Positions 1 through 5,641 of a stretch of 7,674 nt of DNA are shown one piece after another; positions within the stretch are counted from its first letter, which is position 1; every line of letters starts with the position of its first letter. The stretch is from contig DDNW01000187.1 of assembly GCA_002341345.1 (NCBI GenBank), forward strand, positions 3,038 to 10,711. The letters run 5' to 3'. Position numbers and translations under genes: made by a program. This DNA is from Erythrobacter sp. UBA2510. GTDB lineage: Bacteria > Pseudomonadota > Alphaproteobacteria > Sphingomonadales > Sphingomonadaceae. The notes under the pieces were generated by a model, which worked only from the letters and a program-made list of their open reading frames with translations, was not told the origin of the DNA and made no database searches.

Positions 1-1
1 T

Positions 2-673
2 GTGGTGCTGGTGGGGCTCGGCGGGATCGGCTCGCCAGTGCTGCAATATCTTGGCGGCGCGGGGATCGGACGCTTCACGCTGGTCGATAACGGCAAGGTC
101 GAGGCCTCGAACCTCCAGCGCCAGACGATCTATGCGACCAGCGATCTGGGGGCGGACAAGACCGCCGCTGCCGCCAGCTGGCTCACGCGCTTCGACCCGG
201 CCATTGCCGCAGAGCAACGCAATCTTTCGGTGACACCCGACAGCGCAGCCGAACTGGTCGCAGATGCCGATCTGGTGATCGACGGGACCGACAATTTCGC
301 GACCCGGCTCGCCACCTCGGATGCCTGCGTGGCAGCGGGGGTTCCGCTGCTGTCTGCAGCCGTCGGTCGCTTTCAGGGTCAGGTCGGTGCCTTTGCGGGC
401 CACCTGCCCGAGCAGCCCTGCTATCGCTGTTTCGTCGGCGATGCTTTCGACACCGACGACTGCGACACCTGCGCGGAAGACGGGATACTCGGCGCGATGG
501 CAGGCTGGGTCGGCAGTTTCGCGGCGATGCAGGCGGTGCGCCTGCTGCTGGCCGACATCAGCGGTTTCGGAGACGCGCAATTCGGCAGGTTGCACATTCT
601 CGATGGCCTGAAGCCAGGAATGCGCACGATTACAATTGCCCGCGACCCGGCCTGCAGAGCTTGCTCAGCTTAG
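2..673 (+). CDS. ThiF/MoeB/HesA-family E1-like adenylyltransferase (5' end outside window)
   Basis: This family uses ATP to adenylate the C-terminal Gly-Gly of a small ubiquitin-fold sulfur carrier (MoaD or ThiS) in molybdopterin or thiamine synthesis, in the cytoplasm. The 223 visible residues hold the nucleotide-binding loop GLGGIGS (5-11), an acidic residue after beta-2 (LVDN, D29), the SNLQRQ motif (36-41), K53, DGTDN (94-98), two CxxC zinc pairs (C140/C143 and C218/C221), and a candidate catalytic cysteine (C157, or neighbouring C154) before GILGAMAGWVGS. The frame is open to the left edge. The usual N-terminal RYxRH-type segment is missing, so GTG at base 2 is unlikely to be the true start and the gene probably begins about 25-30 codons upstream. 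There is no C-terminal rhodanese domain. It converges on a small minus-strand ORF, with no clear terminator in the 25 nt between them. Family certain; MoeB versus ThiF not decidable here. Confidence 0.9.
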   Translation: MVLVGLGGIGSPVLQYLGGAGIGRFTLVDNGKVEASNLQRQTIYATSDLGADKTAAAASWLTRFDPAIAAEQRNLSVTPDSAAELVADADLVIDGTDNFATRLATSDACVAAGVPLLSAAVGRFQGQVGAFAGHLPEQPCYRCFVGDAFDTDDCDTCAEDGILGAMAGWVGSFAAMQAVRLLLADISGFGDAQFGRLHILDGLKPGMRTITIARDPACRACSA

Positions 674-698
674 GGCTTGGACTGGTCTTGCGGCCCGG

Positions 699-866
699 TC
701 AGTGCTGGCGGCTGAACAGCCGTGCAAAGAGGCCGGGCTGCTCCATCGGCTGGATCTTGCCATAGACCTGACGACGCAGGCTCGGATCGGACAGGCCGGA
801 CTTGCGCGCCATGGCCGAACTGGAAAGTGCCGAGGCTGTGCCCGATTGATAAAGCTGCTTTGACAT
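699..866 (-). CDS. Unrecognised 55-residue small protein
   Basis: I do not recognise this family. The ORF runs from ATG at 866 to TGA at 701-699. It begins MSKQLYQSGTASALSSSAMA, has a basic middle (RKSGLSDPSLRRQVYGKIQP, residues 21-40) and ends MEQPGLFARLFSRQH. There is no signal peptide or membrane span. The C-terminal GLFARLFSR could be a short amphipathic helix. Signs that it is real: a purine-rich ribosome site (GGAAG, 6 nt before ATG), about 75% G or C at third codon positions (41 of 55), an AT-rich candidate promoter upstream, and a protein-like composition better than the overlapping minus-strand frame. It follows the sirtuin gene on the same strand after 144 nt. It may be a short conserved hypothetical of sphingomonads, but I cannot verify that. 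A non-coding interval is the alternative. Confidence 0.55.
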   Translation of the reverse strand: MSKQLYQSGTASALSSSAMARKSGLSDPSLRRQVYGKIQPMEQPGLFARLFSRQH

Positions 867-942
867 AGCGATCTTCCACCCCTGGTCCGCGTACCGATCC
901 TATGCCACGAAATGCCGCATTGCTCGACTGCTAGTTTTCCCC

Positions 943-960
943 AGCCTTGTTCAAAAGGCT
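943..960. repeat. Short inverted repeat AGCCTT-GTTCAA-AAGGCT
   Basis: Perfect 6-bp arms with a 6-nt loop. It is not followed by a T-run on either strand, so it is a poor intrinsic terminator. It lies immediately downstream (minus sense) of the candidate promoter, so it would form a hairpin near the 5' end of the small-ORF transcript. It could equally be an operator or chance. Confidence 0.3.
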
Positions 961-971
961 TATTTATCAGT

Positions 972-1000
972 TGTATAACAGTTATTTTTAGGAATGTCGC
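972..1000 (-). promoter_or_regulatory. Candidate sigma70-type promoter for the 55-aa ORF
   Basis: On the minus strand GCGACA (995-1000) and TATACA (972-977) match the TTGACA and TATAAT consensus at 4 of 6 positions each, with a 17-bp spacer. A TG one base before the -10 gives an extended -10 form. It lies just past the sirtuin stop in an AT-rich stretch that stands out in a GC-rich window. Transcription would begin near 965, leaving a leader of about 100 nt before the small ORF. Confidence 0.35.
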
Positions 1001-1010
1001 AGGCGCAGTT

Positions 1011-1718
1011 TCATCCAGACTGAAGCATTTCTGCCACCCATTGCGGGACCAACTCGCTCGCCGGACCGAGCCGGGTCTCGTCGAACAGGCGCGAACCCAG
1101 ACTCGGTTCGAGGTTGAGTTCCAGCGTGCGCGCCCCGTTTTCGCGGGCATATTGGACGAAGCCCGCCGCCGGATAGACCGCACCCGAAGTGCCGATCGAA
1201 ACGAACAGATCGGCACGGCCCAGCGCGCCGAAAATCTCGTCCATCCGATAGGGCATCTCGCCGAACCATACGATGTCCGGGCGCAATCCAGCCGCCCCGC
1301 AGGACGGACACGGCGGATTGCCCGACAGCGGCTCGACCCAGTGCTGGCGCGCGTCGCAAATGGTGCACCACACGCTCAGCGCCTCGCCATGCATATGGAG
1401 CACATCCGTGGCCCCGCCCCGCTCATGCAGATCGTCGATATTCTGCGTCACCAGCAACAGCTCGCCGCGCGCCTCTTCGCGCCAAACCCGGTCCAGTTGG
1501 CCCAGCGCCTGATGCGCCGGATTGGGCATGGCCGCCAGCACACCGGCACGGCGCTGATCGTAGAAACGCTGCACCAGTGCCGGGTCGGCGGCAAAGCCTT
1601 CTGGCGTCGCGACCTGTTCCACGGGGTGGTCCTCCCACAGCCCGTCCTCGGCGCGAAAGGTCCTGAGACCGCTTTCTGCGCTAATCCCGGCGCCAGTGAG
1701 GATGACGATATTTTGCAC
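1011..1718 (-). CDS. cobB: NAD-dependent protein deacylase, sirtuin (CobB/SIRT5-like, class III)
   Basis: This enzyme removes acyl groups from protein lysines, consuming NAD+ and releasing nicotinamide and O-acyl-ADP-ribose, in the cytoplasm. The 235 residues show GAGISAESGLRTFR (9-22), TQNID (91-95), catalytic histidine H110 (LHMHGE), a zinc-binding set C118/C121/C137/C140, and GTSGAVYPAAG (176-186). FYDQRR carries Y53 and R56, the Tyr-x-x-Arg pair that binds the acidic acyl group in SIRT5 and E. coli CobB, so desuccinylase or demalonylase activity is likely beside deacetylation. I chose GTG at 1718: AGGAGG lies 6 nt upstream and MQNIVILTGAGIS begins exactly at the Rossmann strand. The frame stays open far upstream, antisense to dapB, but that extension has no family resemblance. 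It is divergent from dapB across 114 nt. The length is normal for a bacterial sirtuin without N-terminal extension. Confidence 0.93.
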   Translation of the reverse strand: MQNIVILTGAGISAESGLRTFRAEDGLWEDHPVEQVATPEGFAADPALVQRFYDQRRAGVLAAMPNPAHQALGQLDRVWREEARGELLLVTQNIDDLHERGGATDVLHMHGEALSVWCTICDARQHWVEPLSGNPPCPSCGAAGLRPDIVWFGEMPYRMDEIFGALGRADLFVSIGTSGAVYPAAGFVQYARENGARTLELNLEPSLGSRLFDETRLGPASELVPQWVAEMLQSG

Positions 1719-1724
1719 AAATGG

Positions 1725-1730
1725 CCTCCT
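1725..1730 (-). promoter_or_regulatory. Shine-Dalgarno AGGAGG setting the sirtuin GTG start
   Basis: A perfect AGGAGG on the minus strand is spaced 6 nt from GTG at 1718. It fixes the sirtuin start and rules against the long upstream extension of the same frame. The first arm of the paired inverted repeat begins 1 nt further upstream. Confidence 0.8.
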
Positions 1731-1731
1731 G

Positions 1732-1820
1732 CCGTTCGCCCCGGCTTGTCGAAGGGCGGCCTTTACCTTTAACGCCCCATTGCAGAAATAGCGGGGCTTC
1801 GACAGGCTCAGCCCGAACGG
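1732..1820. repeat. Paired inverted repeat (sphingomonad REP-like element) in the cobB-dapB divergent region
   Basis: The left arm (1732-1754), reverse-complemented, reads CTTCGACAAGCC...CGAACGG. The right arm (1797-1820) reads CTTCGACAGGCT...CGAACGG. The outer 8 bp and inner 7 bp are identical, with a variable middle and one indel; the arms are 42 nt apart. An inner GCCCC/GGGGC pair (1774-1778, 1793-1797) adds to the potential fold. Sequences of this type are scattered in many sphingomonad genomes and, when translated by mistake, give the peptide FGLSLSKP. The element fills most of the 114 nt between the two divergent genes and ends 12 nt before the dapB start codon. Confidence 0.75.
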
Positions 1821-1832
1821 GGAAACGAGTAT

Positions 1833-2561
1833 ATGGCACGGATCGGGATCATCGGCAGCGAAGGGCGCATGGGCCGGGCTCTGGTCGAGGCGGTGCAGGC
1901 CGCCGGACACGAGGTCGCAGGCGGCGCGGACAAGGGGGCGGACGTTGCCAGCCTTGCCGATGCGAGCGACGCACTGGTCGATTTCTCTGCGCCCCCGGCG
2001 GTGCAGAACAACCTCCATGCCGCGATCGGCGCGGGCATCCCGATCCTGATCGGCACGACCGGCCTGGGCGACGCCCACCACCTCGCAATCGACCATGCGG
2101 CGCAGGCCGTGGCGGTGCTCCAGACGGGCAATACCTCGCTCGGCGTGACGCTGCTCGCGCATCTGGTGGGAGAGGCGGCCAAGCGGCTCGGGCCGGACTG
2201 GGATATCGAGGTGCTGGAAATGCACCATCGGATGAAGGTCGATGCTCCCTCGGGCACGGCACTGCTGCTGGGCGAGGCGGCGGCCCTTGCGCGCGGCGCC
2301 CATCTGGCGGCGGTCGCCGATAGCGGGCGCGACGGGATTTGCGGCCCGCGCGACGAGGGCGCGATCGGCTTTGCCTCGCTGAGGGGCGGCACCGTGGCGG
2401 GCGAGCATTCGGTCATCTTCGCCGGCGAACACGAGCGGCTGGTACTGAGCCATGTAGCCGAGGACCGCACGATCTTCGCCAATGGCGCGGTCAAGGGTGC
2501 CGAATGGCTGATCGGCAAGGCACCGGGGCGCTACACGATGCAGGACGTGCTGGGGCTGTAG
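1833..2561 (+). CDS. dapB: 4-hydroxy-tetrahydrodipicolinate reductase
   Basis: DapB reduces 4-hydroxy-tetrahydrodipicolinate to tetrahydrodipicolinate with NAD(P)H, in the diaminopimelate/lysine pathway of the cytoplasm. The 242 residues show the dinucleotide-binding loop GSEGRMG (8-14), D33 in place of the usual acidic residue contacting the cofactor ribose, DFSAP (50-54), GTTG (74-77), and the signature HHRMKVDAPSGTA (131-143) with catalytic H131 and K135. GGTVAGEHSV (185-194) is the conserved C-terminal domain loop. It is about 30 residues shorter than the 273-residue E. coli enzyme, mainly through a trimmed loop between the cofactor-binding strands (about 33-48). ATG at 1833 sits 12 nt after a REP-like arm; the ribosome site is weak (GGGGAAACGAG) and partly built from the repeat. 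nth follows after 10 nt, suggesting one transcript. Confidence 0.96.
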   Translation: MARIGIIGSEGRMGRALVEAVQAAGHEVAGGADKGADVASLADASDALVDFSAPPAVQNNLHAAIGAGIPILIGTTGLGDAHHLAIDHAAQAVAVLQTGNTSLGVTLLAHLVGEAAKRLGPDWDIEVLEMHHRMKVDAPSGTALLLGEAAALARGAHLAAVADSGRDGICGPRDEGAIGFASLRGGTVAGEHSVIFAGEHERLVLSHVAEDRTIFANGAVKGAEWLIGKAPGRYTMQDVLGL

Positions 2562-2571
2562 GTTACCTCCC

Positions 2572-3222
2572 TTGACCAAGGACCAGATCTTCGAATTCTT
2601 CCGCCGTCTGGCCGAGGACAACCCCTCGCCCCAGACCGAGCTGGAGTTCGGCAATTGCTACCAATTACTCGTCGCCGTGGCACTCAGCGCGCAGGCGACC
2701 GATGTCGGCGTCAACAAGGCCACGCGCGCGCTGTTCGCGCGAGTTCAGACACCGCAGCAGATGCTCGACCTGGGCGAAGAGGGGCTGAAGGAGCACATCA
2801 AGACCATCGGCCTGTTCAACTCCAAGGCGAAGAACGTGATGGAGCTAAGCCGCATTCTGGTCGAGCAATATGGCGGCGAAGTCCCCGACAATCGCGAGGC
2901 ACTAGTCACGCTGCCCGGCGTCGGGCGCAAGACCGCCAATGTCGTGCTCAATTGCTGGTTTGGGCAGGAAACCTTCGCGGTCGACACGCATATCTTCCGC
3001 GTCGGCAACCGCACCGGCCTCGCCAAGGGCAAGACGCCCGAGCAGGTCGAGGCGAAGCTGGAAAAGCGCGTGCCCGCCCCCTTTCGCGTGGGCGCGCATC
3101 ACTGGCTGATCTTGCATGGCCGCTATGTCTGCAAGGCACGCACACCCGAATGCTGGCGGTGCAAGGTCGCGGACCTGTGCAGCTTTCGGAAGAAGGTGCT
3201 GGAGAAACCGAAGGGGCGGTGA
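2572..3222 (+). CDS. nth: Endonuclease III, DNA glycosylase/AP lyase
   Basis: Nth removes oxidised pyrimidines from DNA and cleaves the abasic strand by beta-elimination in base excision repair. The 216 residues align closely with E. coli Nth over its full length. They include LLVAVALSAQATDVGVNKA (32-50), the helix-hairpin-helix LPGVGRKTANVVLN (114-127) with catalytic K120, D138 in AVDTHIFRV, HHWLILHGRY (176-185), and the 4Fe-4S loop C-x6-C-x2-C-x5-C (C187, C194, C197, C203). These residues fall at the same numbers as in E. coli. The start is TTG at 2572, supported by alignment of MTKDQIFEFFRRL to the E. coli N terminus, with only a weak TAGG upstream; TTG plus weak site suggests translational dependence on dapB. 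No convincing terminator follows. Confidence 0.97.
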   Translation: MTKDQIFEFFRRLAEDNPSPQTELEFGNCYQLLVAVALSAQATDVGVNKATRALFARVQTPQQMLDLGEEGLKEHIKTIGLFNSKAKNVMELSRILVEQYGGEVPDNREALVTLPGVGRKTANVVLNCWFGQETFAVDTHIFRVGNRTGLAKGKTPEQVEAKLEKRVPAPFRVGAHHWLILHGRYVCKARTPECWRCKVADLCSFRKKVLEKPKGR

Positions 3223-3223
3223 T

Positions 3224-3246
3224 GGAATGTCCGCTGTCGACCCAAT
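3224..3246 (+). repeat. Left copy of imperfect direct repeat flanking the PRTase-HAD gene
   Basis: GGAATGTCCGC (3224-3234) is repeated exactly at 4358-4368. Extending to 23 nt, CCCAAT also matches, giving 17 of 23 identical without gaps. The copy begins 2 nt after the nth stop. CCGC (3231-3234) with GCGG (3248-3251) leaves a trace of a hairpin, reminiscent of a dispersed intergenic repeat family with TGTCCGC...GCGGACA arms that I recall from alphaproteobacteria. The rest of the 125-nt gap up to 3347 holds no ORF and no clear promoter. Confidence 0.5.
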
Positions 3247-3338
3247 TGCGGAAATCAGCTGATGACGGATTGCGGGCAGTGTCCCATTGGTCGTAAAGAC
3301 TATTTTTCCGACTGTGCTTGGTTAGGTTATCGAAATTC

Positions 3339-3342
3339 GGAG
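3339..3342 (+). promoter_or_regulatory. Shine-Dalgarno GGAG supporting GTG at 3348
   Basis: GGAG is followed by 5 nt and GTG at 3348. The alternative in-frame TTG at 3318 has no comparable site, and its extra ten residues (MVRLSKFGVS) add nothing recognisable. This decides for the shorter protein. Confidence 0.6.
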
Positions 3343-3347
3343 TTTCT

Positions 3348-4325
3348 GTGCAGTTTTTCAATCACCGTGATACAGCGCTCTCCTTGATTCATAACCGCAG
3401 AAAGCTTCCGCCGCATATCGATCTGGTAGTCGGTGTACCACGTAGCGGAATGATCCCAGCATCAATGCTGGCAACACAGTTGAACGTTCCACTTGTGGAT
3501 GTGGATGGCTTTATTGAGGGGCGTATTTATCGCCACGGATCGACCAAGAGTGCGCCAGATATCAACCGCGCACTTTCAGACGATCGCACAGTTGTGATTT
3601 TAGATGACATGGTCGGTTCCGGTCGCGCCATTCGCGAGTTGAAGGCCACAATCGCCGACAGAGGAATTAAGGGGCACATCTTCTATTGCGCTGTCTGGGG
3701 CACGGTGCGTTCGCATCCCGATGTCGATTGCGTTCTACAAAAGACCGATGAAGATCCGATCTTCCCATGGAACCTGATGCACCACGTTATTCTCGCGCAG
3801 TCATGCGTCGATATTGACGGTGTCCTTTGCGCAAATCCGCAGGAGCATGAAAGTTTTGAGGGTCGCAGTTACGACCAGTTTCTAGAAAGCGCGATCAGCC
3901 TTCATCGGACGTCTGGCAAGATCGGTTGGCTCGTAACATCTCGCCTAGAGAAACATCGCGAGGTCACTGAGAAATGGCTGGCCGCCCATGGGGTCGACTA
4001 CGAAAATCTTGTCATGGCCACCCCAGAGGACAAAATGAACGCGCCTGCCTACAAGGCGCGCATCTATGCGAAAACGGGTGCCCGAATGTTTATTGAGAGC
4101 GAGGAGGCCGAGGCAGCGATTATTTCGAAACTTTCCAAGCGACCGGTCATATGCATCGGTTCGCTCGAAATGGTTTATCCCGACGACGTTGACAGCATCG
4201 AAGAATACCGCCGTCAGGAGATTTCTAGCTGGCAACGGCGCAAAGCTGTGATGAAATTGAAGGCGCGAAGCGTCATGGGCGACGGCATATATTATGCGTT
4301 GAAGGATATCCTTCGCCGGCGCTAG
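3348..4325 (+). CDS. Phosphoribosyltransferase-HAD phosphatase-like fusion protein
   Basis: Two enzyme domains lie in one 325-residue soluble protein. The N-terminal type I phosphoribosyltransferase domain (about 1-150) has DLVVGVPRSGM (25-35), DVDGFIEGRIY (51-61) and the PRPP-binding signature VVILDDMVGSGRAI (82-95, acidic pair D86/D87). The C-terminal HAD-like domain (about 150-285) has motif I DIDGVL (D155, D157), motif II LVTSR (T197), a motif III lysine candidate K236, and an acidic motif IV region FIESEEAEAA (248-257), then VICIGSLEMVYP (267-278). A basic tail (about 288-325) follows. The family would transfer or remove a ribosyl-phosphate and hydrolyse a phosphate, but the substrate is unknown. 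I recall similar PRTase-HAD proteins near polysaccharide genes, often mislabelled orotate phosphoribosyltransferase. Here no such neighbours exist. GC is about 50-53% in sampled lines, well below dapB or nth, suggesting horizontal gain. It ends 63 nt before the convergent symporter stop. Confidence 0.85.
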   Translation: MQFFNHRDTALSLIHNRRKLPPHIDLVVGVPRSGMIPASMLATQLNVPLVDVDGFIEGRIYRHGSTKSAPDINRALSDDRTVVILDDMVGSGRAIRELKATIADRGIKGHIFYCAVWGTVRSHPDVDCVLQKTDEDPIFPWNLMHHVILAQSCVDIDGVLCANPQEHESFEGRSYDQFLESAISLHRTSGKIGWLVTSRLEKHREVTEKWLAAHGVDYENLVMATPEDKMNAPAYKARIYAKTGARMFIESEEAEAAIISKLSKRPVICIGSLEMVYPDDVDSIEEYRRQEISSWQRRKAVMKLKARSVMGDGIYYALKDILRRR

Positions 4326-4357
4326 ATTTTTGTGTGACAGCCGCTCCTTGCCCATAA

Positions 4358-4380
4358 GGAATGTCCGCCCCTCGCCCAAT
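4358..4380 (+). repeat. Right copy of imperfect direct repeat flanking the PRTase-HAD gene
   Basis: GGAATGTCCGC (4358-4368) plus CCCAAT (4375-4380) matches the left copy at 17 of 23 positions. It lies in the 63-nt convergent gap between the PRTase-HAD stop and the symporter stop. It overlaps a small inverted repeat TCCTT-GCCCAT-AAGGA (4345-4360), which lacks a T-run and so is not a convincing terminator. Confidence 0.5.
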
Positions 4381-4388
4381 ATCAGACG

Positions 4389-5624
4389 TTACACATCGTC
4401 CGCGCTGATCATCTCCTCGCGGTCGATCTCACCCGTCATCACCGCCACCGTCGTCGCCACTGCGGCGTCGCCGCTGACATTGGTGGTGGTGCGCATCATG
4501 TCCATGATCCGGTCGACGCCCGCAACGAAGGCAATCGTCTCCAGCGGGACGCCAACCGCACCGAAGACCAGCGCCATCATGATCAGGCCCGCGCCGGGGA
4601 TGCCCGCCGCGCCGACCGCGCCCAGCGTGGCGAGGATCGAGATGAGGAAATAGTCGCCCATCGACAGGTCGACGCCGAAGATCTGCGCGCCGAACAGGGT
4701 CGCTAGGCCCAGATACATCGCGGTCCCGTTCATATTGACCGTCGCGCCCAGAGAGATGACGAAGGCCGCCACCGAGTTCGAGACGCCAAGGTTGCGCTCC
4801 GCACAGCGCAGCGTGACCGGCAGCGTCGCATTGGAGCTGGCGGTCGAATAACTGACTGCCATCGCGTCGATAATGCCGCGGAAGAAGTCCTTCACCGGCA
4901 GCTTGGCGAGGAACTTGATCATCGCCGAATAGAGCACGAAAATGATCAGCATGCAGCCGATGTAATTGAGCGCGACCAGTTGCGCGAGCGCCGACAGCGC
5001 ATCCAGCCCCAGCGTGCCGGCCACCCACGCCATCAGCGCGAAGACGCCGAACGGGGTCAACTCCATCACCAGCATGGTGACCTTCTGCATGATCACCGAC
5101 CCGCTATCGAAGATCTTCTGAACCGGGGTGCCCTCTTCCTTGGCCATCAATATGCCGATGCCGATCAGCAGCGAGAAGACAATCAGCGGCAATACCGCGA
5201 CATCGGCCATGACCTGAACCGGGCTTTCCGGCACGATCGAGAGGACCATGTCGACCGCCGTGGTCGGATTTGGCTCGGGTGTAGCGCCACGATCGATTGC
5301 GGTAGTATCGACCCCGCTGCCCGGCGCGAAGAAAGTGCCCAGCGCCAGCCCCAGCCACACCGCGATCTGGCCGGTGACGACGAACAGCAGCATCGCTCGC
5401 CCGCCGACCGCGCCCAGTTTTCTGAGGTCGCCAATCGCGGCGACGCCCGAAACGAGGCTGAAGAAGATCAGTGGGACTACCAGCATCTTGATCGACTTGA
5501 TGAAGAAGTCGCCGATCCACTTGATGCTTTCCGCATCCGGGCCCCAGACCATACCCGTGATGACACCGAGTATCAGGGCGGCGATAACCCGCTGCCAGAG
5601 GGGGATTGCGAACCAGGTTTTCAT
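4389..5624 (-). CDS. Dicarboxylate/acidic amino acid:cation symporter (DAACS/SLC1 family)
   Basis: Inner-membrane secondary transporter of the GltP/DctA/GltPh family, 411 residues, normal length. Hydrophobic segments fill most of the chain, with a polar TM3-TM4 loop around 101-137. Seen motifs: serine-rich hairpin 1 SYSTASSNATLP (258-269), TM7 VNMNGT (296-301), hairpin 2 GIPGAG (341-346), and TM8 DRIMDMMRTTTNVSGD (371-386). By GltPh equivalence D371, D375, R378, T379, N382 and D386 correspond to D390, D394, R397, T398, N401 and D405. Arginine at the 397 position points to an acidic substrate (glutamate, aspartate or a C4-dicarboxylate). The TM7 motif has Asn299 where most relatives have Asp (NMDGT). 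ATG at 5624 follows AAGGGG at 8-nt spacing. It lies 125 nt after dapE on the same strand, with a hairpin between. Exact substrate unresolved, so no gene symbol is given. Confidence 0.92.
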   Translation of the reverse strand: MKTWFAIPLWQRVIAALILGVITGMVWGPDAESIKWIGDFFIKSIKMLVVPLIFFSLVSGVAAIGDLRKLGAVGGRAMLLFVVTGQIAVWLGLALGTFFAPGSGVDTTAIDRGATPEPNPTTAVDMVLSIVPESPVQVMADVAVLPLIVFSLLIGIGILMAKEEGTPVQKIFDSGSVIMQKVTMLVMELTPFGVFALMAWVAGTLGLDALSALAQLVALNYIGCMLIIFVLYSAMIKFLAKLPVKDFFRGIIDAMAVSYSTASSNATLPVTLRCAERNLGVSNSVAAFVISLGATVNMNGTAMYLGLATLFGAQIFGVDLSMGDYFLISILATLGAVGAAGIPGAGLIMMALVFGAVGVPLETIAFVAGVDRIMDMMRTTTNVSGDAAVATTVAVMTGEIDREEMISADDV

Positions 5625-5641
5625 CTCAAATTCCCCTTGTC

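Noticed and set aside
991..1000. GGAATGTCGC as a third copy of the islet-flanking repeat
   Set aside because: Only about 10 bases resemble the repeat, with one base missing and no extended match; expected by chance in a window of this size.
912..1772. Plus-strand 286-codon open frame opposite the sirtuin
   Set aside because: Arg- and Gln-rich shadow composition and full overlap with a well-supported sirtuin gene on the other strand.
1719..2654. Long minus-strand open frame continuing upstream of the sirtuin, antisense to dapB
   Set aside because: The AGGAGG-GTG start at 1718 and the family N terminus fix the sirtuin start. The extension is a GC-rich shadow of dapB with no recognisable domain and translates the repeat as FGLSLSKP.
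3318..3347. TTG at 3318 as the start of the PRTase-HAD gene
   Set aside because: No ribosome site at a suitable distance, whereas GTG at 3348 has GGAG at 5 nt and leaves the PRTase domain complete.
4345..4360. Inverted repeat TCCTT-GCCCAT-AAGGA as terminator between the convergent genes
   Set aside because: Only 5 bp of stem, AT-rich ends and no T-run on either strand.
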